A DNA stretch of 50,298 nt from Thermoanaerobaculia bacterium (GTDB lineage: Bacteria; Acidobacteriota; Thermoanaerobaculia; Thermoanaerobaculales; Sulfomarinibacteraceae): the NCBI GenBank assembly GCA_027061805.1, contig JAMOWA010000027.1, positions 1 to 50,298 on the forward strand. Direction: 5' to 3'. Numbering within the stretch: the stretch's first letter is position 1; each line of letters opens with the position of its first letter. Positions 20,720-29,558 of this stretch are shown piece after piece. The notes beneath the pieces were generated by a model, which was not told the origin of the DNA, did no database searches, and saw only the letters and a program-made list of their open reading frames with translations. A program made the translations under genes and the position numbers.

Positions 20720-22561
20720 GTGGATTACAAGGTCGATCTGCGTGATGTGAAGTTCCAGCTCTTCGAGTGGCTTCCCACGGAGAAGCTGCTGGAGAAGGAC
20801 CGGTTCTCGGAGTGGACCCGGGACGACGTGGAGATGGTCCTCGAGGAGGGCCTCAAGGTGGCCCAGGAGGTCCTGGCCCCCACCAACGAGGACGGCGACC
20901 GGATCGGCGCCCGGTGGGCTGATGGCAAGGTCACCCTTCCCGAGTCCTTTCACGCCGCATACCAGACCATGAAGGAGGGCGGCTGGGTCGGCATGATCAA
21001 CAACCCCGAGTTCGGCGGCATGGGCCTGCCGGAGGTGGTGGGGACGGCCGTCAACGAGTTCTTCTTCGGGGCCAACATGTCGTTGTCCCTGACGGTGCTG
21101 CTCACCCGCGGAGCCGGTGCGATGATCGAGAACTTCGGCACCGACGACATGAAGCAGATCTTCGTGGAGAAGCTCTACAGCGGGGAGTGGTCGGGCACCA
21201 TGTGCCTCACCGAGCCCCAGGCGGGATCCGACGTGGGCGCCTCCAAGGCCAGGGCGATCAGGCAGGATGACGGGACCTACCTCGTCAGCGGCGAGAAGAT
21301 CTTCATCACCGGTGGGGACCACGACCTGGTGGACAACGTCATCCACCTTGTGCTGGCCCGGATTCCCGGTGCTCCCGCCGGGACCAGGGGGCTCTCACTC
21401 TTCGTGGTGCCCAAGATCTGGGTGAACCCCGATGGCTCCATGGGCGAGCCCAACGACGTGTACTGTGCCGGCATCGAGGAGAAGCTGGGCATCCACGGTT
21501 CCCCCACGACCTCCCTGGTCTTTGGCCAGAACGATGGGTGCCGTGGCTGGCTCCTGGGTGAGGAGAACCATGGCATGAAGCTCATGTTCTTCATGATGAA
21601 CGCCGCACGGATCGAGGTGGGGCTGCAGGGCCTGTCCCTGGGCGCCGCCTCCCAGCAGGCAGCCACGGCCTACGCCAGGGAGCGTCTCCAGAGCCGGCAC
21701 TGGACCAAGTTCAAGGAGAAGGACGCGCCACAGGTTCCCATCATCGAGCACCCGGACGTGCGCCGCATGCTGCTCACCTCCAAGGCCTACGTGGAGGCCA
21801 TGCGGGCCCTGCTCATGCAGACCTCCTACTTCATCGACATGGTCCACAACACCGAGGGCGAGGAGCAGGAGATGTACCAGGCCTACGTGGATGTGCTGAC
21901 CCCCATCTGCAAGGCCTGGGCCTCCCACTGGGGCGTGATGGTCTGCGACACCTGCCTCGAGGTCTACGGCGGGTACGGATACACCACCGAGTACCCCGCC
22001 GAGCAGTACCTCCGCGACGCCAAGATCGCCTGCATCTACGAGGGCACCAACGGCATCCAGGCCCTGGACTTCGTGGCCCGCAAGCTTCCCCTCAAGGGCG
22101 GCAAGCCCATCGCCACCCTGCTGGGCCGGGCCGAGAAGACCTTCAACAGCCTCAAGAGCGACCCCCAGCTCATGGAGCCCGCATGGATGCTGGGTGCGGC
22201 GCTCAAGACCATGGACACCATCTCCAGGGAGCTCAGGAAGCGCCCCGACGGCATGATCATCACGCTGGTGGACGCCGTGCCCATGCTGGACATGGTGGGG
22301 ACCATCCTGGGTGCCCATTTCCTGCTGGACCAGGCCGTCATCGCCCGCGAGAAGCTCCAGGGCATCCTGGCCGAGAAGGGCATCGACCCCGAGGACGAGG
22401 ACGCCTGCATGGCCTTCCTCAACGACAACGCCGACGCCGCCTTCTACCACAACAAGATCCAGACGGCCATCCACTTCGCCTACCGGGCGCTCCCCACCGT
22501 GACCGCCCACGCCGCGGCCATCCGCGCCGGCGAGATCGCCCCCATGAAGGTGATCATGTAG
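20720..22561 (+). CDS. Acyl-CoA dehydrogenase of the long (about 600-residue) type
   Basis: 613 residues, matching the subgroup that includes DmdC-like dehydrogenases rather than the 380-residue form. The FAD/substrate core is clear: MCLTEPQAGSDVG, YLVSGEKIFITGGDHD, then the catalytic region with YEGTNGIQALDFVARKLP, and an extra C-terminal helical domain from about residue 465. It oxidises acyl-CoA to enoyl-CoA and passes electrons to ETF. GTG at 20720 follows AAGGAGG. A FadR-type operator upstream suggests control by fatty acyl-CoA. The exact chain length or branched substrate cannot be read from sequence. Confidence 0.9.
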   Translation: MDYKVDLRDVKFQLFEWLPTEKLLEKDRFSEWTRDDVEMVLEEGLKVAQEVLAPTNEDGDRIGARWADGKVTLPESFHAAYQTMKEGGWVGMINNPEFGGMGLPEVVGTAVNEFFFGANMSLSLTVLLTRGAGAMIENFGTDDMKQIFVEKLYSGEWSGTMCLTEPQAGSDVGASKARAIRQDDGTYLVSGEKIFITGGDHDLVDNVIHLVLARIPGAPAGTRGLSLFVVPKIWVNPDGSMGEPNDVYCAGIEEKLGIHGSPTTSLVFGQNDGCRGWLLGEENHGMKLMFFMMNAARIEVGLQGLSLGAASQQAATAYARERLQSRHWTKFKEKDAPQVPIIEHPDVRRMLLTSKAYVEAMRALLMQTSYFIDMVHNTEGEEQEMYQAYVDVLTPICKAWASHWGVMVCDTCLEVYGGYGYTTEYPAEQYLRDAKIACIYEGTNGIQALDFVARKLPLKGGKPIATLLGRAEKTFNSLKSDPQLMEPAWMLGAALKTMDTISRELRKRPDGMIITLVDAVPMLDMVGTILGAHFLLDQAVIAREKLQGILAEKGIDPEDEDACMAFLNDNADAAFYHNKIQTAIHFAYRALPTVTAHAAAIRAGEIAPMKVIM

Positions 22562-22583
22562 GTGGAGCCTGTTCAGCGACACC

Positions 22584-22613
22584 ACGCCCCCGCCGCCAGG
22601 CGGGGGCGTTCTT
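22584..22613 (+). terminator. Rho-independent terminator after the acyl-CoA dehydrogenase gene
   Basis: Perfect 11-bp stem (22584-22594 with 22599-22609), loop GCCA, then TTCTTC. The T-run is interrupted but the stem is very strong. Confidence 0.75.
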
Positions 22614-22716
22614 CGTCTCGTCGCAACAGCCCCGCGGGCATGGGGGGGTGGAGCGCCCGTGACGCCCGGGCCCCTCGCCCGCACATCCAGACGTCCCGAT
22701 GTCGTGACGCTCCGAC

Positions 22717-23220
22717 CTATTTCAGGTCCAGGAAGAGCCGGACGGTGGCCACACGCTGGCCGGACGAGAACACCGGGGCGTCGATCTCCAGCTGACCCGG
22801 CGCCGGGGGTGACTCCGCCACCACCACGTTCTCGACGGCGATCGCCTTCCGCGTGGCCTCGTCATCCAGCGCGCGGCCCCGGTACCGGAGGTCGGTGGCG
22901 GCCAGGACCTGACCGGCCTGGTCCACCACGAGAATGCCCGCCACACGCTGGCCCTGGACGATGGGGGTCAGGCGCGCCTCCACCAGGGCCAGGTTCCCGC
23001 GGGCGATGTCGTCCGCCAGGAGCACCGCCAGCGTGGTGGCCAGGTCCTGCCCCAGCCCCCGGATCACCTGCTCCTGCTCCTGCCGCACCCGGGCCAGCCG
23101 GGCGTGGGTCTCGGCGGTGATCCGCTCGATCTCGGCCGCGTGCTGGCGCTCGAGCACGAGGTAGCCGGCGGCACCGGCGAGGATCAGGACGGCAACCAGG
23201 ATCGCGAGGAAACGTTGCAT
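22717..23220 (-). CDS. Single-pass membrane protein with an extracytoplasmic sensor-like domain
   Basis: 167 residues. One N-terminal membrane helix (FLAILVAVLILAGAAGYLVL) is followed by a charged helix and a compact alpha/beta domain: VAGILVVDQAGQVLAATD, AIAVENVVVAESPP and PVFSSGQRVATVRLFLDL. The pattern resembles the extracellular Cache/PAS-type domains of chemoreceptors and histidine kinases, but no signalling output domain is present. It may sense a ligand for a partner encoded elsewhere. Start supported by GGGGGAGG. Confidence 0.6.
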   Translation of the reverse strand: MQRFLAILVAVLILAGAAGYLVLERQHAAEIERITAETHARLARVRQEQEQVIRGLGQDLATTLAVLLADDIARGNLALVEARLTPIVQGQRVAGILVVDQAGQVLAATDLRYRGRALDDEATRKAIAVENVVVAESPPAPGQLEIDAPVFSSGQRVATVRLFLDLK

Positions 23221-23448
23221 GGGAACCTCCCCCGCAAGTCTACCCCCGCAGCGGCCGCCAGAGGAATCGTTCCCGGCTCAGGGCCGGGCCCCCGTCTCGA
23301 TCCGCGTCCGTGAAGACCACGAGCTCCTCGTCGGGGAGCTCGCGGGTGAACAAACCCGAACGGAGGGGTTGCCATTCCTGAGACTGGTTCCTGACATGAT
23401 CTGCTCCCCCTCCGGGTTTGTGTACACTGCGGGCAGGGAGGTTCCGTC

Positions 23449-23736
23449 ATGCCCCAGCCACGTCCCCGGGATCCGTCGGATGACATGGACCCCGAGGTCT
23501 TCCGCGCCAAGGCCAGTCGGGTGGTGGACTGGATCGCCGACTGCCTGGGGTACGGCGGCCGCCGGTATCCCGTCCTGTCGCGGGTGGGGCCCGGCGAGGT
23601 CTTCCTCTCCCACACCCGCCTCGACGACGGTGTCGCGCTCAGGGTGGCCATCGGCAATCTGAGGACGACCCGGGACGAGGTGACGCGGCTCCAGGCCATC
23701 ATCGAACAGGAGCTGGGATGCCCCTCGGGCCTCTGA
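23449..23736 (+). pseudogene. Internally deleted aromatic-amino-acid (PLP-dependent) decarboxylase
   Basis: 95 residues that join the two ends of a group II decarboxylase normally near 480 residues. Residues 13-50 match the N-terminus (FRAKASRVVDWIADCL, YPVLSRVGPGEV), and residues 51-90 match the C-terminus (FLSHTRLDDGVALRVA, IGNLRTTRDEV). The whole PLP-binding core with the catalytic Lys is gone, while the reading frame is kept. A -10-like TACACT lies at 23423-23428. The product cannot be a decarboxylase. Its last codons overlap the start of plsC. Confidence 0.72.
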
Positions 23737-24617
23737 AGACGCCCTGGACCCCTCGCCGGGCCTGGCAGGTCACCCGCGGTGTGGTGGTCTGGACGGTCCT
23801 GGTGGCCATCCTGCTCCTGTTCAATCTGATCCAGATCGCGAGCTTCCTGATCCGCCCTTTCTCGCGAAAGGCCTTCCGCACCATCAACACCACGGTGGCC
23901 GGAGTGTGGTGGACCGCCTGCGTGGTGGTGGCAAGGAGCCTCAACGGGACCCGGATCCTCATCACGGGTGACGACGTTCCCGACAGGGAGAACGCCATCC
24001 TGACCCCCAACCACCAGGAGATGCCCGACATCACCGTCATCATGGACCTGGCGGTCCGGAAGCACCGGATCGGGCACCTGAAGTTCTTCGTCAAGGACGT
24101 CCTCAAGTGGACGCCGGGTGTGGGCTGGGGCATGTACTTCCTCGGCTTCCCCTTCCTCAAGCGGGACTGGACCCGGGACCGGGACTCCATCGTCCGCACC
24201 TTCCGATCCATCGTGGACGAACGCCTCCCGGTCTGGATGGTGATCTTTCCGGAGGGCACCCGGTTCAGGCCCCACAAGCTGGAGCGCAGCCGGCGCCTCG
24301 CGGAGGGGCATGGATTCACCCCGCCCCGCCACGTGCTGCTCCCCAGGCCCAGGGGCTTCGTGGCCGCCGTGCAGGCCCTCCGCGGCCACGTCACCGCCGT
24401 GTACGACCTCACCATCGGTTACGAGGAGGGGGTTCCGAAGCTGGCCCAGTACATCACGGGAGTGGTGCCCCGTGTCCATCTCCACGTCCGCCGCTACCCG
24501 ATCGAGTCGCTCCCGGAATCCGGCAGGGACCTGGCCCTCTGGCTCCGGACCCGTTTCGAGGAGAAGGACCTGCTGCTGGACCGCTTCTACGAGACCGGGG
24601 AGTTTCCCGGGACATGA
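23718..24617 (+). CDS. plsC: PlsC-type lysophospholipid acyltransferase
   Basis: 299 residues with an N-terminal membrane helix (VWTVLVAILLLFNLIQIAS). The acyltransferase motifs are NHQEMPD near residue 97 (NHxxxxD, catalytic His-Asp), then FFVKDVLKWTPGVGWGM, and FPEGTRFRPHK near residue 177 for phosphate binding. The spacing and long C-terminus fit the LPLAT group related to eukaryotic LCLAT/AGPAT proteins rather than compact bacterial PlsC. It would acylate a lysophospholipid at the inner membrane. ATG 23718 has AGGAG six bases upstream and overlaps the decarboxylase remnant. Confidence 0.85.
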   Translation: MPLGPLKTPWTPRRAWQVTRGVVVWTVLVAILLLFNLIQIASFLIRPFSRKAFRTINTTVAGVWWTACVVVARSLNGTRILITGDDVPDRENAILTPNHQEMPDITVIMDLAVRKHRIGHLKFFVKDVLKWTPGVGWGMYFLGFPFLKRDWTRDRDSIVRTFRSIVDERLPVWMVIFPEGTRFRPHKLERSRRLAEGHGFTPPRHVLLPRPRGFVAAVQALRGHVTAVYDLTIGYEEGVPKLAQYITGVVPRVHLHVRRYPIESLPESGRDLALWLRTRFEEKDLLLDRFYETGEFPGT

Positions 24618-25006
24618 GATGTGATCCCGCAGCAACAGTGGTGGATGGACGTCGATTCCCGCGGCGTCGGCTCCCAGCCACCCGGAAGAATGAACCACGG
24701 GCTCCACGGATCTTTGGATCAACAAGAAGAAGATGGAAAGAACCCGAATACACGTTCGATTTCACGCCAGACCGATGGGTCCGTTCCACTGGAGAGTCGT
24801 GCACGAAGCTCGCGTTTCACCATCGGGTGGGTGGACTTCGTCCGGGGGTGGCGCCGTACGGGTGGCCGGGTGGGTGTCGCACCCCCTGTCCGTGACACGC
24901 CTGTGGCCCCGACACCGTTCCCGTCGGTGGTCGTGACCGCGCCCGGGTCCGTGACCATGCCCGGCGGCCCCGGTCTCGCCGCGAGGCCCCGAGGAACACG
25001 CGGGGT
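24618..25006 (+). other. Intergenic region with two kinds of dispersed repeat
   Basis: No gene is seen. The first part (24679-24775) is an inverted, shorter copy of the repeat at 31308-31525. The second part (about 24865-24965) is a degenerate patch of GTGTCGCACCCCC and repeated CCGTGAC-like units, similar to patches at 35175-35290, 35640-35690 and 41129-41215. Confidence 0.55.
24679..24775 (-). repeat. Dispersed intergenic repeat, copy C (empty-site form)
   Basis: Read on the minus strand it carries GTCTGGCGTGAAATCGA, then ATCTTCTTC..., then CCGTGGTTCATTCTTCCG, aligning with both flanks of the copy at 31308-31525 but without the roughly 117-bp core that separates those flanks there. Confidence 0.6.
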
Positions 25007-25036
25007 TTGCACCCCTCGCCCCCACGGCGCTATAGT
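25007..25036 (+). promoter_or_regulatory. Promoter of the CHAT lipoprotein gene
   Basis: TTGCAC (25007-25012), 18-bp spacer and TATAGT (25031-25036). The start site would be about 19 bases before ATG 25062. Confidence 0.6.
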
Positions 25037-25061
25037 CGGACCGGATCGATCGGACGACAGG

Positions 25062-28000
25062 ATGGACAGGTGCAGGCAGTGGAGCCGCGGCGTGCTCCGC
25101 ATCACGCTGGCGGCCGTCCTCGCCGGGACCCTGCCGGCGTGCCGGGGAAACCCCGCACCGTCGGCCGGAGCGGTGGTGCTCTCGTGCGAGCCGGGATTGG
25201 CCGGTGCCCGGGCGGGGCTCGTGCCGGGGGACACGATCACGGGGTGGCGCAGGGGCGAGTCCGGGGGCGACATCCACACACCTTTCGACCTCGCCCGTGT
25301 GGAGCAGGCTGAGGCACCCCTGGGACCGGTGACGCTCCACGTCCGGCGGGGATGGAGAACCCGCAGGGTGACCCTGCCCCCGGATCCCTGGAAGGTCACC
25401 GCCCGCCCGGTGCTTCCCCCTCCCCTCCTGGAACGCTGCACCGTGGTCCTCGAACTCGAGGAATCCGGGAAACCCGAAGAGGCCACGGAGGCCTGGGAGG
25501 CCCTGGCGGAGCTCGCGGCTCCCGTGGATCCCGGCGCCGCCGCATGGTTCCGTCTCGAGGAGGGCATCGCCCTGGCCGCCGTGGAAGGCGACCGGGAGGA
25601 GGCCCTCACCGCTTTCGAGACGGGTGCCGGCTTGCTGGAACCGGCGCTGCGACCCTTCTTCTGGGAGCGTGCGGGTGACGCCCTCCTGGCATCCGGGCAG
25701 CGGAAGGTCGCGGGTGTTGCCTTCGAGAGGGCCCTGGAGCTCACCGGAGGACCGACCGGCGAATCCCCCGTCACCGCGCACCTCCTGCTCCAGCTCTGCC
25801 GCTCCGGCCGCCACCGGAACGAGGAGGAAGCTCGTGCGGCGCTCCGGATCTACCGTGGGATCGAGGGCGAGGGCCTCCAGACCGCCATGGCACTGCTCGA
25901 CCTTGCCCGGTGCCTGTACGTCCGGTCCCGTTACGACGATACCGAGAAGGCCGCTCGAGGAGCCCTGGTGATCGTGGAAGAGCGCTCCCCCGACTCGGCC
26001 CTGCTGCCCGTCATCGTGGACCTGCTGGGACTGGCCGCGTTGATGCAGGGGGAGGTCACCGAGGCCAGGGCGCTCTTCGCGAGGGAGCTTGCCGCCGCGG
26101 AACGGATCGAGCCGGCCGGTCCCCGGGCGGGTTTCGCCTGCAACCACCTGGGCCTGGCGGCCAAGGCCCTGGGTGACTACCAGGCAGCCAGGGGATGGTA
26201 CCTCCGCGCCCTGGAGATCTTCCGCCGCTGCCGGCCGGGGGGCGTGGAGGTGGCTGGCATGCTGAACAACCTCGGCAACCTCGCCATGAAACAGGACGAC
26301 TTCCAGGGCGCCCTCCGCTATCACGAGCAGGCCCTCGCGATCCGGGAGCGCCTCCACCCCGGCGGGATGGACGTGGCGGCCAGTCTGAACAACCTGGGCC
26401 TGGTCGAGCGCCAGCTGGATCACCTGGATTCCGCCCGGCGGCACCTGGAGCGGTCCCTCCAGCTGAAACGCCGCCGGGCCCCGGGCAGCATCACCCTCTC
26501 CAACACGCTCCTGGAGCTCGGCATGGTGGCCGGGCGGCAGGGCCGTTTCGAGGAGGCCTCGCGGCTCTACAGCGAGAGTCGCGCCATCCGCGAGAAGATC
26601 GCGCCGTCGAGCGCCATCGTCGCCGACGTCCTGATCATGGAGGGAGTGCTCGCCAGGGAGCGGGGGGATCCCCGGGAGGCCGAGCGCCTGTGGCGCGAGG
26701 CCGTGTCGAAGGTGGAGAAGGCCCGTGAGCGCTTCGGGCTGTCGGAGGACGCGAGGTCCCGCTTCGACTCCCGGTATTACCTGCTCTACGGAATGCTCGC
26801 CCGGTTGCTGGCACGGGAGGGCCGCGGCGAGGAGGGTTTCGCGCTGATGGAACGGGCCCGCTGCCGTGCACTGCGTGCTGCGCTCCAGGGAGCGCACACC
26901 ATTCCAGCCGGCGTCCCGGGACGTCTCTGGACCTCCTATCGCAGGGTCCTCCGGAGGATCGACCGGCTGGGCGGGGACCTCGCCCGGAGCTTCGGGTTCC
27001 CCGGCAGGACGGACGGCGAACCCGGAAGGATCGAGGAGCTCCGGCAGCTCGAGGAGACCAGGCAGCGGCTGGAAGCGGAGATCCTCGCCACGGCTCCCCG
27101 CCTCGGGGGGCTGCTCTCGATGACGGGACCCACGCTGGACGAGGTCCGGAAGACGCTCGAACCCGGAACGGTGCTCCTGTCCTGGGTGGTGGGTGAGACC
27201 GACACCACCCTCTTCGTGGTGGGGTCCGCCGGGGGCGGTGACGGGGGCCTCAGGACATACCAGATCCCCGCCGGGCTCGAGGAGCTGGAGCGCCGCGTGG
27301 AGATCCTCAACGCCTTCATCGCCCGCGGTGCCCGGACCGACCGGCTGGACCGGGCCCTGGTGGTCCAGGGGCGGGCGCTCTTCGAGCTCCTGCTGGGGCC
27401 CGCCATGAAGGACATCACGGCGGCCCGGAGGCTCGTCCTCGTGCCGGACGGGCCCCTCCGGCGAGCCCCCTTCAGCGCCCTGGCCCTCCCCGGTGAGGAG
27501 CTGCGCTTCCTCGGAACCTGGAAGCCCCTCTGCTTCAACCCCTCGGCCGGCGCGTTCCTGGCACTGAGGGCCCGCCGCCGGGAGGCGCCCCGGAGGGACG
27601 GTTCCACCCTGGTCGCCTTCGGGGACCCCGTGTACCCGGCGAGCTCCGCCGTGGTGCGTGAGCTCGGCCTGGAGCCTCTCGCCGCCTCGCGGGACGAGGT
27701 GGAGCGCATCGCCGCCGGTTTCGGAAACCGGGCGCGGGTCTGGTTCGGCCGGGAGGCCTCGGAGCACCGGATCCGGGAGCTCCACGGCCGGTTCAGCTAC
27801 CTCCACCTGGCTGTCCACGCCCACGCCGACACCAGGTTCCCGCTGCAGTCGGCGCTCTACCTCTCCATCCCCGGAGGAACGGACGCTGTCCGCGAGGACG
27901 ACGGCGTCCTCCACGCCTGGGAGATCATGGACGAGCTCCGTTTCCCCGTACGGGTCGTCACCCTCTCCGGGTGCTCCACGGGGCAGGGAGAGCGTGTCGC

Positions 28001-28274
28001 CGGCGAGGGGATTCTCGGCCTGGCCCGGGCGTTCCAGTACGCCGGGGCCTCCACGGTGGTCGCATCACAGTGGCCGGTGGGCGACCGGGCCACGGCGGAG
28101 CTGATGACCCGTTTCTACGCGGGGCTGAGGGAGGGGCTGGGTACGGCCGAGGCCCTCCGCGTGGCGCAGGAGGAGCTGGCCGCGGCGCCCCTCCACCTGG
28201 AGGGCGGCAAGGTCCTGGACGCCCGCCACCCCTTCCACTGGGCAGGGTTCCGGGTCAACGGGGACTGGCGGTGA
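25062..28274 (+). CDS. CHAT-domain protease lipoprotein with PDZ-like and TPR regions
   Basis: 1070 residues. An N-terminal signal ends in a lipobox-like LPAC (C27), so the protein is probably anchored outside the inner membrane. Residues about 34-105 look like a PDZ domain (EPGLAGARAGLVPGDTI, then GPVTLHVRRGWRTR). A long array of tetratricopeptide repeats follows, about 115-600 (GFACNHLGLAAKALGDYQAA, AGMLNNLGNLAMKQDDFQGA and more). The C-terminal 300 residues are a CHAT caspase-like domain with catalytic H919 in LAVHAHAD and C971 in LSGCSTGQG. Both catalytic residues are intact. It ends 20 bases inside the convergent anti-sigma gene, an arrangement that suggests the three genes belong together. 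Confidence 0.86.
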   Translation: MDRCRQWSRGVLRITLAAVLAGTLPACRGNPAPSAGAVVLSCEPGLAGARAGLVPGDTITGWRRGESGGDIHTPFDLARVEQAEAPLGPVTLHVRRGWRTRRVTLPPDPWKVTARPVLPPPLLERCTVVLELEESGKPEEATEAWEALAELAAPVDPGAAAWFRLEEGIALAAVEGDREEALTAFETGAGLLEPALRPFFWERAGDALLASGQRKVAGVAFERALELTGGPTGESPVTAHLLLQLCRSGRHRNEEEARAALRIYRGIEGEGLQTAMALLDLARCLYVRSRYDDTEKAARGALVIVEERSPDSALLPVIVDLLGLAALMQGEVTEARALFARELAAAERIEPAGPRAGFACNHLGLAAKALGDYQAARGWYLRALEIFRRCRPGGVEVAGMLNNLGNLAMKQDDFQGALRYHEQALAIRERLHPGGMDVAASLNNLGLVERQLDHLDSARRHLERSLQLKRRRAPGSITLSNTLLELGMVAGRQGRFEEASRLYSESRAIREKIAPSSAIVADVLIMEGVLARERGDPREAERLWREAVSKVEKARERFGLSEDARSRFDSRYYLLYGMLARLLAREGRGEEGFALMERARCRALRAALQGAHTIPAGVPGRLWTSYRRVLRRIDRLGGDLARSFGFPGRTDGEPGRIEELRQLEETRQRLEAEILATAPRLGGLLSMTGPTLDEVRKTLEPGTVLLSWVVGETDTTLFVVGSAGGGDGGLRTYQIPAGLEELERRVEILNAFIARGARTDRLDRALVVQGRALFELLLGPAMKDITAARRLVLVPDGPLRRAPFSALALPGEELRFLGTWKPLCFNPSAGAFLALRARRREAPRRDGSTLVAFGDPVYPASSAVVRELGLEPLAASRDEVERIAAGFGNRARVWFGREASEHRIRELHGRFSYLHLAVHAHADTRFPLQSALYLSIPGGTDAVREDDGVLHAWEIMDELRFPVRVVTLSGCSTGQGERVAGEGILGLARAFQYAGASTVVASQWPVGDRATAELMTRFYAGLREGLGTAEALRVAQEELAAAPLHLEGGKVLDARHPFHWAGFRVNGDWR

Positions 28275-28947
28275 TGTCGAAGGCCACGAGCTCCGATGGG
28301 ACGGGGGGGCCGCCACTCCCGGGAACGGCCAGCACCCTCCAGTAGTAGCGGCCGGGCGACCTCTCCACCTCCTGCGGCCACGGAATCCTGACCCCGGTGA
28401 CCTCCGTGCTCCTCCACACGGGGTTCCCGTCACCGTCCAGGAGCTCCACGATGTAGCCCCTCGCTCCCTCCACGGGCTTCCAGGCGAACCCGTCCGGCAG
28501 GCCGTCCAGACGGCCCACGGGCCCGGAGAGCTCCGGTCCCGCCACCGAGCCGGCCGTTCGAAGCGTGATCCGGTTCCCGTCCGGAGCGGTCACCCCGCCG
28601 GGCCCGGACTGTGGCCGCACCACCAGGAATGCGACGATGACGGCCGCCGCTGCCGCCAGGCCGGGGAGGATCATCCGCCACCGCCGCGGGGGAGCCGGCC
28701 TGCCCAGCTCCTCGACCGGCCGCGGCGCACCCGGGTCGAAGCTGTGGGCCTCCCGCCTCAGGGTCAGCACGCCGCGATAGATCTGGCTGCACTCCGGGCA
28801 GCCCAGGATGTGGTCCAGAACCGTCTGTTTCTCGGGGGGGTCCATCCCGTCGCTCGCGAGCCTCTCCCACTGCTCGTCGGAGAGATGCGCCGGATCCTCC
28901 GGCTCGATCCGGGCGTAGGCGGAACGAAGACGGTCCAGCTCAGGCAT
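28255..28947 (-). CDS. Transmembrane anti-sigma factor with a zinc-finger and a periplasmic Fn3-like domain
   Basis: 230 residues. The cytoplasmic end carries the ZAS/zf-HC2 motif H46, C50, C53 (HILGCPEC), which binds ECF sigma factors. One membrane helix lies at about 92-110 (a segment ILPGLAAAAAVIVAFLVV). The periplasmic part ends in a beta-sandwich-like domain with AWKPVEGARGYIVELLDG and RYYWRVLAV, typical of fibronectin-III-like folds. Its ATG lies inside the sigma gene (8-bp overlap), so both are co-translated. Its stop overlaps the CHAT gene from the other strand. Confidence 0.85.
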   Translation of the reverse strand: MPELDRLRSAYARIEPEDPAHLSDEQWERLASDGMDPPEKQTVLDHILGCPECSQIYRGVLTLRREAHSFDPGAPRPVEELGRPAPPRRWRMILPGLAAAAAVIVAFLVVRPQSGPGGVTAPDGNRITLRTAGSVAGPELSGPVGRLDGLPDGFAWKPVEGARGYIVELLDGDGNPVWRSTEVTGVRIPWPQEVERSPGRYYWRVLAVPGSGGPPVPSELVAFDITASPR

Positions 28948-29467
28948 CGATGCCCCCCGCCCGCAGCTCCCGTCGCAGGTCGGCCATTCCCCGTGCGATC
29001 AGGTTGCGGGCCCTGTTGTAGGTCCAGTCGAACATGTCCATGATCTCCCTCACCGAGAAACCCGCCAGGTGCGCCCGGACGGCCCGGCTGCGGTCTCCGC
29101 TCAGAGCCTTCAACGCCACGTCCACCTGGACCCCCAGCTCCCTGCTCTCCGCGATCTCCTCCGGATCCGGAACTCTCCTGACGCTTCCCGCAGCCACGAT
29201 CCCCTCACGCTCCCTCCTGGTGCGTTCCCTGCGGAGCATCCTGACGGTCTCGCGGACGGCCGTCCTGTAGATATAGGAGGAGGGATGGTGGATGACCTGC
29301 TCATCCCGGGTGGCCTTCCAGAGAGACAGCAGGACCTGCTGCTCCACGTCATCCAGCACGGCGGGGTCCTGCTCACCGGCCACACGCCTCACGACGGAGC
29401 GAATCAGGCGTGCGTACCTCGACACGAGCTCCTCGAAGGTGGAGGAATCGGCTGGCCTCTGGCTCAT
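28940..29467 (-). CDS. ECF-type RNA polymerase sigma factor
   Basis: 175 residues. Region 2 is DDVEQQVLLSLWKATRD with the helix before it (FEELVSRYARLIRSVVRRV), and region 4 is a helix-turn-helix HLAGFSVREIMDMFDWTYNRA then RNLIARGMADL. The linker is short, as in many ECF factors. It is transcribed with its anti-sigma factor and presumably drives its own operon and perhaps others. No -35/-10 site specific to it can be read with confidence upstream. Confidence 0.85.
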   Translation of the reverse strand: MSQRPADSSTFEELVSRYARLIRSVVRRVAGEQDPAVLDDVEQQVLLSLWKATRDEQVIHHPSSYIYRTAVRETVRMLRRERTRREREGIVAAGSVRRVPDPEEIAESRELGVQVDVALKALSGDRSRAVRAHLAGFSVREIMDMFDWTYNRARNLIARGMADLRRELRAGGIDA

Positions 29468-29558
29468 GGATCGATTCTACTACCAGATCCTCCACCCGGA
29501 CGAGGCCGGCCGCCCCACCCGAGGGTGAGGCGGCGGCCGGACCTCCCGCGCCCCAGCC

